From Marinomonas hwangdonensis (GTDB taxonomy: Bacteria > Pseudomonadota > Gammaproteobacteria > Pseudomonadales > Marinomonadaceae): 64,000 bases of DNA. Where the stretch lies: NCBI RefSeq assembly GCF_003721245.1, contig NZ_RIZG01000007.1, positions 1 to 64,000 on the forward strand, read 5' to 3'. Shown here piece after piece: positions 60,023 to 64,000 of the stretch; position 1 is the stretch's first letter, and every line of letters starts with the position of its first letter. A program made the position numbers and the translations under genes. A model generated the notes under the pieces. The model worked only from the letters and a program-made list of their open reading frames with translations. It was not told the DNA's origin and made no database searches.

Positions 60023-60862
60023 GTGCCAATCCTGAATAACCTTTCTTGTCCGATAGACTTAGCGCCCTTACATCGCAATGAGCGCAGTCTGATTTGCCCC
60101 CATGGGCACACCTATGATCTCGCTAAAAGCGGTTATGTGAACCTTCTCCCTGTGCAAAATAAACGCTCAAAAGATCCTGGTGACAGCAAGGAGATGGTCG
60201 CGGCACGACAGGCTTTTCTGAATCAACAGCATTATTTTCCGATCGTTGAGACCATTTTGTCTTCTTGGCCAGAAGACAATTTACGTGGTGATCTACGTAT
60301 TTTGGATGCGGGCTGTGGAGAGGGCTATTATTTGAATGAAATAGGGCGCCTTTTTACGGCCCAGGGTATTGTGACCGACCGCGTTGGATTAGATATTTCT
60401 AAATGGGCCGTTACCGCTGCCAGTAAACGCGATAAAGACGTGAGCTGGCTGGTGGCCAGTAATGCGCGTTTGCCCATGCCCAATGAACGTTTTGACGCCG
60501 TTTTGTGTTTATTTGGTTTCCCTGTATTTGCCGAGTTCTCTCGTGTTTTGAGTGAAAGCGGCGTGTTATTGTTGGTTGAGTCAGGGGAAGATCATCTGAT
60601 TGAATTGCGCAAAATACTGTATCCTGCCATTCACGAATACAAGCCTACTTTTGCTTCTGAATTAGCCGATTTTGGGTTGATCAGTGAATCATCTAAACGC
60701 TTTTTTATCACTCTAGACTCTCAAGAAAAGATTCAGCAATTACTCAGTATGACACCTCATATGCACAAAGCTTCTTATGAAGGTCGAGAATTGCTAAAAC
60801 AGCATGATAGCTTGACACTTACCGCAGATATCAAATTTCGCTGGTACCAAAAAAAACATTAA
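60023..60862 (+). CDS. rlmA: 23S rRNA (guanine-745-N1)-methyltransferase
   Basis: RlmA methylates G745 of 23S rRNA with S-adenosylmethionine. The protein (279 residues) has an N-terminal zinc-finger-like part and the signature SGYVNLLPVQNKRSKDPGDS near residues 36-55. The SAM-binding motif ILDAGCGEGYY follows near 93-103. In the finger, the usual second cysteine of CPxC is an Asp here (Cys9-Pro-Ile-Asp12; then Cys25 and His29), so zinc binding may differ. The start is GTG with weak ribosome-binding sequence. It lies 9 bp before the carbonic anhydrase gene. Confidence 0.92.
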   Translation: MPILNNLSCPIDLAPLHRNERSLICPHGHTYDLAKSGYVNLLPVQNKRSKDPGDSKEMVAARQAFLNQQHYFPIVETILSSWPEDNLRGDLRILDAGCGEGYYLNEIGRLFTAQGIVTDRVGLDISKWAVTAASKRDKDVSWLVASNARLPMPNERFDAVLCLFGFPVFAEFSRVLSESGVLLLVESGEDHLIELRKILYPAIHEYKPTFASELADFGLISESSKRFFITLDSQEKIQQLLSMTPHMHKASYEGRELLKQHDSLTLTADIKFRWYQKKH

Positions 60863-60871
60863 GGTTATTTT

Positions 60872-61504
60872 ATGTCTAGTCATCTTGACGAATTGTTTAG
60901 TAATAATCGCCAGTGGGCGGCGAAGGTAACCAAAGAAGACCCTGAGTTTTTTACCACACTGTCAAAACAGCAAAGACCCGAATATCTTTGGATTGGCTGT
61001 GCAGACAGTCGAGTTCCTGCTAACCAAATTGTCGACCTTTTGCCGGGTGAGGTGTTCGTTCATCGCAATATTGCGAACGTGGTGGTTCACACAGATTTAA
61101 ATTGCTTGTCCGTGATTCAGTTTGCGGTGGATGTTTTAAAAGTGAAGCACATTATGGTTGTTGGTCATTATGGCTGCGGTGGCATTAAAGCGGCTATGGG
61201 AACAGAAGAGCATGGCATGATAGACAACTGGTTGCGTCACATTAAAGATGTGTATCGCTTACATCGCGAAGAGCTGGATGGGATTGAGAACAAACAGGCG
61301 CGTTTTGACCGTATGTGTGAGCTAAACGTGGTGGAGCAAGTCGCTAATGTTTGCCAGAGTAGTATCGTGCAAAATGCTTGGAAGATAGGTCAAGAACTGC
61401 ATGTACATGGCTGGTGTTACAGCATTGAGGACGGGCACATTACCGATCTGAAAAGAACGGTGTCAAACGCAGAAGAGTCGGCGCAACAGCTGAATACTAT
61501 GTAG
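60872..61504 (+). CDS. can: Beta-class carbonic anhydrase
   Basis: This 210-residue enzyme interconverts carbon dioxide and bicarbonate, supplying bicarbonate for carboxylases. Zinc ligands are Cys43 (GCADSRVP), His99 and Cys102 (GHYGCGG); the Asp45-Arg47 dyad is present. Length and sequence agree with E. coli Can. TAAGG precedes the ATG. A terminator follows directly. Confidence 0.95.
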   Translation: MSSHLDELFSNNRQWAAKVTKEDPEFFTTLSKQQRPEYLWIGCADSRVPANQIVDLLPGEVFVHRNIANVVVHTDLNCLSVIQFAVDVLKVKHIMVVGHYGCGGIKAAMGTEEHGMIDNWLRHIKDVYRLHREELDGIENKQARFDRMCELNVVEQVANVCQSSIVQNAWKIGQELHVHGWCYSIEDGHITDLKRTVSNAEESAQQLNTM

Positions 61505-61537
61505 TAGGGTAAAACGACTAAATTAACTACATTGATA

Positions 61538-61566
61538 AAAAAACGAGCCTAGCGCTCGTTTTTTTG
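61538..61566. terminator. Bidirectional intrinsic terminator
   Basis: ACGAGC and GCTCGT form a 6-bp GC-rich stem with a CTAGC loop, with A and T runs on the two sides. It separates the convergent can and LysR genes. Confidence 0.88.
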
Positions 61567-61582
61567 TTTCTTCATTATGGGG

Positions 61583-62536
61583 TTACAAATTGTTGTTTTC
61601 AGCAATGGTTCTGGCACAACCCGCTATGGTGTTGCGCAGCCAAATATGGCCAGGATCATGCTGCAATAGAGGGCTCCACAGCATTTTTAATTCTACTGGA
61701 GGGATGTCAAAGGGCGGTGGCAGTACAACAACACTGCTGTTATCTTTCATTAGGCGTGTAGCTAACGAGGGTAAAGTGGCGATCAGACCAAGCTGTTCAG
61801 TGGCGCGCATCGCCACATTGTAGTTGCGTGTAAACAAACGAATGTTGCGTTTGAAACCTAAGTCAGCAAGTGTGCCATCCACCCAGCCCAGTTTTTGTAC
61901 TTCCTCTGGTTGAATGCCAACGCCAACGCCAAACCCCGTTTTGCTAACCCATACATGGGGAGAGGCGAGGTAAGTTTCCAAACAAAAGTTGTTGGCAATC
62001 TCTGAATCGGCGGGCACCAAACAAGAAAAATGATCTACCCAAACGGATTTTTGATGGAAAGACTGTGGTAGTGCATCAAAACGATTGATAACCAGATCCA
62101 CCTTGCCTTTTTCAACGTCATGAAAGCTAACGTCGCTTGGGTTCATCACATCCAGTATTACGTTAGGAGCTTCGTCTTGCAGTTTTTTCATCAGCGGCGG
62201 TATCAGTGTGGCTTCTGCGTAGTCACTGGCCATGATGCGAAACACCCGCGAACTAGAGCCCGCTTCAAAATTTTGCCCAAGATGCAGTACTTCATCGACC
62301 GCTTGTAGAATGCTTTGAACGCGTGGCTGTAGTTGTATGGCGAGGGCGGTGGGCATCATGCCATCGCTGGTTCTCACTAAGAGCGGATCATGAAATAAAT
62401 CCCTTAAACGACGTAATCCATTACTCATTGCGGGTTGGGTAATGCCCAGCTGATTCGCGGCGTGGGTGACATTTTGCTCCCGTAGTAAGGAGTCTAGATA
62501 ACGAAGTAAGTTGAGATCTATTTTGTCTAACTGCAT
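61583..62536 (-). CDS. LysR family transcriptional regulator
   Basis: This 317-residue regulator has an N-terminal winged helix (about 6-65; AANQLGITQPAMSNGLRRLRDLF) and a LysR substrate-binding domain (about 92-305). The N-terminal sequence KIDLNLLRYLDSLLREQNVTHA is of the NodD/NahR/LinR-like class, which often respond to aromatic or related compounds. It lies about 100 bp downstream of the AGE-family isomerase on the same strand. Its target is not evident. Confidence 0.9.
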   Translation of the reverse strand: MQLDKIDLNLLRYLDSLLREQNVTHAANQLGITQPAMSNGLRRLRDLFHDPLLVRTSDGMMPTALAIQLQPRVQSILQAVDEVLHLGQNFEAGSSSRVFRIMASDYAEATLIPPLMKKLQDEAPNVILDVMNPSDVSFHDVEKGKVDLVINRFDALPQSFHQKSVWVDHFSCLVPADSEIANNFCLETYLASPHVWVSKTGFGVGVGIQPEEVQKLGWVDGTLADLGFKRNIRLFTRNYNVAMRATEQLGLIATLPSLATRLMKDNSSVVVLPPPFDIPPVELKMLWSPLLQHDPGHIWLRNTIAGCARTIAENNNL

Positions 62537-62634
62537 AGGGGAAAGAGCCCGTGTCCACTAACGTAGGGGCTGCATCATACTTCATTTTAGTAATGAATAG
62601 AATGATCTCCTACAGTTAGTGGGGGTATGTAAGA

Positions 62635-63819
62635 CTAATGTATCAATTGCGCGATGACTTCATAGCAGGCCCCCATGGTGTGGTAATCGGTTTTTCCGGC
62701 AGGGCTTTTGCAATCATCAAAGGCTTGGTTGTCTTGAGTTAAGATTCGAAACCAAGCGCCGTATTCATGGTCAATCATGTGGGACCAGCTGTATTGCCAC
62801 AATTGCTGATATTTTTCCCAGTAGTGCGTCTCTTTGGTTAGGATGGCGAGCATGGCGGCAGCGGCAAAGGATTCTGCTTGCACCCAAAAATATTTGTCGC
62901 CGTCGCAAATGTTACCTTCTGGATCGTAACCGTAACATAGACCACCGTTTGTCTTGTCCCAGGCTTTGTTCCACGCGGAGTCAAACAATGTTTGAGCGGT
63001 AGGAATCAGCCAATCAAGCGGTGAGCGCTGATGGATCAATAAGAGCAGTTTGGCCCATTCTGTCTGGTGGCCGGGCTGAAAGCCCCATGGGCGGAATAAG
63101 TGTTTGGGGTTGTCTTTGTTGTAATCCCAGTCCACTTGCCAATCTGGCGTGTAGTGTTCCCAAATCTCACCACCCGCTAATGCGGCTTGGCGTTGGCAAA
63201 TGTGCTTGGCGATGAGGGTGGCGCGTTCTAAATAGCGACTTTCTTGTGTGGCATCATAGGCGGCAAGCAGTGCTTCACAGCTGTGCATGTTGGCGTTTTG
63301 ACCACGGTAAGGGGAAACGTTTTGCCAATCACTGGAAATTTCATCTTTGTAGAGGCCAAACTTTTCGTCCCAAAAATGTTCTTCCATAGTATTGAAGGTT
63401 TCTTCTATCCAGGGAGTGGCTTCTTCTATCCCAGCTTGACAAGCCGTGGCGTAAGCCAGCATCACAAAAGCAAAGCCGTAACAATGGTTGGTTTCGTCGA
63501 GATTGTGCTCTTTACTGAGTAGCCAGACATAGCCACCATTTTCTCGACGATGTCGTTCGCGCAAAAACGTTAGCCCATGGCGAGTGGCATCGAGATACGC
63601 TTGCTTGCCTTCGGCTTGATAGGCTTTTGCATAGTTGAAAATAAAACGCGTGCTGCTGACGAGATGACGAGTGTCTGCATCGTAAATGTCGCCATTGTCT
63701 TTGAAAAAATGGAAAAATCCTCCTGCTGGGTCGATACAGTGTGGATGGTAAAAATGCATCGTCTTTTGGATGTGGTCTTTTAAAAAATCGACGGATTTAA
63801 ATGCGGGAAAAGCAGCCAT
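62635..63819 (-). CDS. AGE-family aldose-ketose isomerase, probable mannose isomerase
   Basis: This 394-residue protein has the (alpha/alpha)6 barrel of the N-acylglucosamine 2-epimerase superfamily. Conserved sites include TRHLVSSTRFIFNYAKAY near residue 50, NANMHSCEALLAAY near 172, the catalytic His in GFQPGHQTEWAKLLLL near 250, and KTDYHTMGACYEV near the C terminus. It looks closer to the mannose isomerase/YihS branch (mannose-fructose interconversion) than to true epimerases. A mannose isomerase of this type has been characterised from a Marinomonas species. AAAGGACG precedes the ATG. Confidence 0.85.
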   Translation of the reverse strand: MAAFPAFKSVDFLKDHIQKTMHFYHPHCIDPAGGFFHFFKDNGDIYDADTRHLVSSTRFIFNYAKAYQAEGKQAYLDATRHGLTFLRERHRRENGGYVWLLSKEHNLDETNHCYGFAFVMLAYATACQAGIEEATPWIEETFNTMEEHFWDEKFGLYKDEISSDWQNVSPYRGQNANMHSCEALLAAYDATQESRYLERATLIAKHICQRQAALAGGEIWEHYTPDWQVDWDYNKDNPKHLFRPWGFQPGHQTEWAKLLLLIHQRSPLDWLIPTAQTLFDSAWNKAWDKTNGGLCYGYDPEGNICDGDKYFWVQAESFAAAAMLAILTKETHYWEKYQQLWQYSWSHMIDHEYGAWFRILTQDNQAFDDCKSPAGKTDYHTMGACYEVIAQLIH

Positions 63820-63922
63820 GGTTTCGTCCTTTGCATTGGCTCTGTTGTATACTAGGAGCCTTTTTATTTTTGTTTAGATGGTTTGTTAGATCGAGTGCTT
63901 ACTTACCATCTTAATCGGTTGT

Positions 63923-63953
63923 ATTATTAAATCAATGAGATTTATTTAATAAT
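63923..63953. repeat. AT-rich inverted repeat upstream of the next gene
   Basis: ATTATTAAAT (63923-63932) and ATTTAATAAT (63944-63953) are perfect inverted repeats with an 11-base spacer. It lies between the divergent AGE isomerase gene and a possible gene start at 63991 and could be an operator. Confidence 0.4.
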
Positions 63954-63990
63954 AGAGTTTAGCGTACGGGCATAATATAAGAGTAGGGAA

Positions 63991-64000
63991 TATGAAGTCG
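63991..64000 (+). CDS. Possible start of a gene running off the window
   Basis: ATGAAGTCG at the very end is preceded by AGTAGGGAAT, a good ribosome-binding site, and by an AT-rich leader. Only three codons are visible, so the product cannot be guessed. Confidence 0.35.

Noticed and set aside
1-64000. tRNA, rRNA and riboswitch genes
   Set aside because: No cloverleaf with a T-loop GTTCRA motif, no rRNA-like stretch and no recognisable riboswitch core was found by eye; a covariance search would be needed to be certain.

Overview
The window looks like a chromosome segment of a marine gammaproteobacterium of the Oceanospirillales, most likely Marinomonas or a close relative. The housekeeping genes (pssA, leuA, pyrD, rlmKL, purU, rlmA, carbonic anhydrase, and the DUF3549, YqcC and DUF1853 proteins) are of the gammaproteobacterial kind, and the content is rich in ABC uptake systems for marine sugars. 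The genus is an inference from protein similarity recalled from memory, not a database result.

Layout. 1-7525: an AT-rich sucrose/fructo-oligosaccharide island (LacI regulator, binding protein, two permeases, intracellular GH32 fructosidase, ATPase), flanked by decayed coding remnants. 7619-11073: pssA, a small coiled-coil protein and a Na/Pi cotransporter. 11224-25620: a galactoside locus. An ABC importer (ATPase, two permeases, binding protein), alpha-galactosidase (GH36) and beta-galactosidase (GH42) feed a complete oxidative De Ley-Doudoroff route (dehydrogenase, lactonase, IlvD/EDD-type dehydratase, KDGal kinase, KDPGal aldolase). An IclR regulator is encoded divergently, and three copies of an IclR-type operator sit in front of the two transcription units. 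25788-30505: a nickel/peptide-type ABC importer whose promoter is overlapped by a Zur-like palindrome. 30659-33379: a small secreted protein, then leuA divergent from an Lrp-type regulator. 33382-40372: a MoxR-DUF58-DUF4381-BatA-BatB/C-BatD operon on the minus strand. 40502-45590: DUF2835, pyrD, rlmKL, purU and a small protein.

45757-55361 is the accessory hot spot: an integron. A tyrosine integrase (IntI type) with a LexA box on its promoter reads leftward. An IS1111-type insertion sequence sits exactly at the attI/first-cassette junction. Five gene cassettes follow, each ending in an attC site. The 5' core of each cassette is complementary to the first core of its own attC (exact in four cassettes, one wobble in the fifth), which fixes the cassette borders. 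The cassettes encode a HEPN-motif protein, a candidate restriction-modification system (GIY-YIG nuclease plus C5-cytosine methyltransferase plus a small overlapping ORF), an unknown 140-residue protein, a HhH-GPD glycosylase-like protein, and a self-contained AraC regulator/aldo-keto reductase pair. Most cargo is therefore nucleic-acid directed and may be anti-phage or stabilising. The array ends at an internally deleted REP-associated transposase element with inverted termini.

55432-64000 returns to ordinary chromosome: DUF3549, YqcC, DUF1853, a GGDEF-EAL protein, RlmA, beta-carbonic anhydrase, a LysR regulator and an AGE-family sugar isomerase. No tRNA, rRNA or CRISPR array was recognised.
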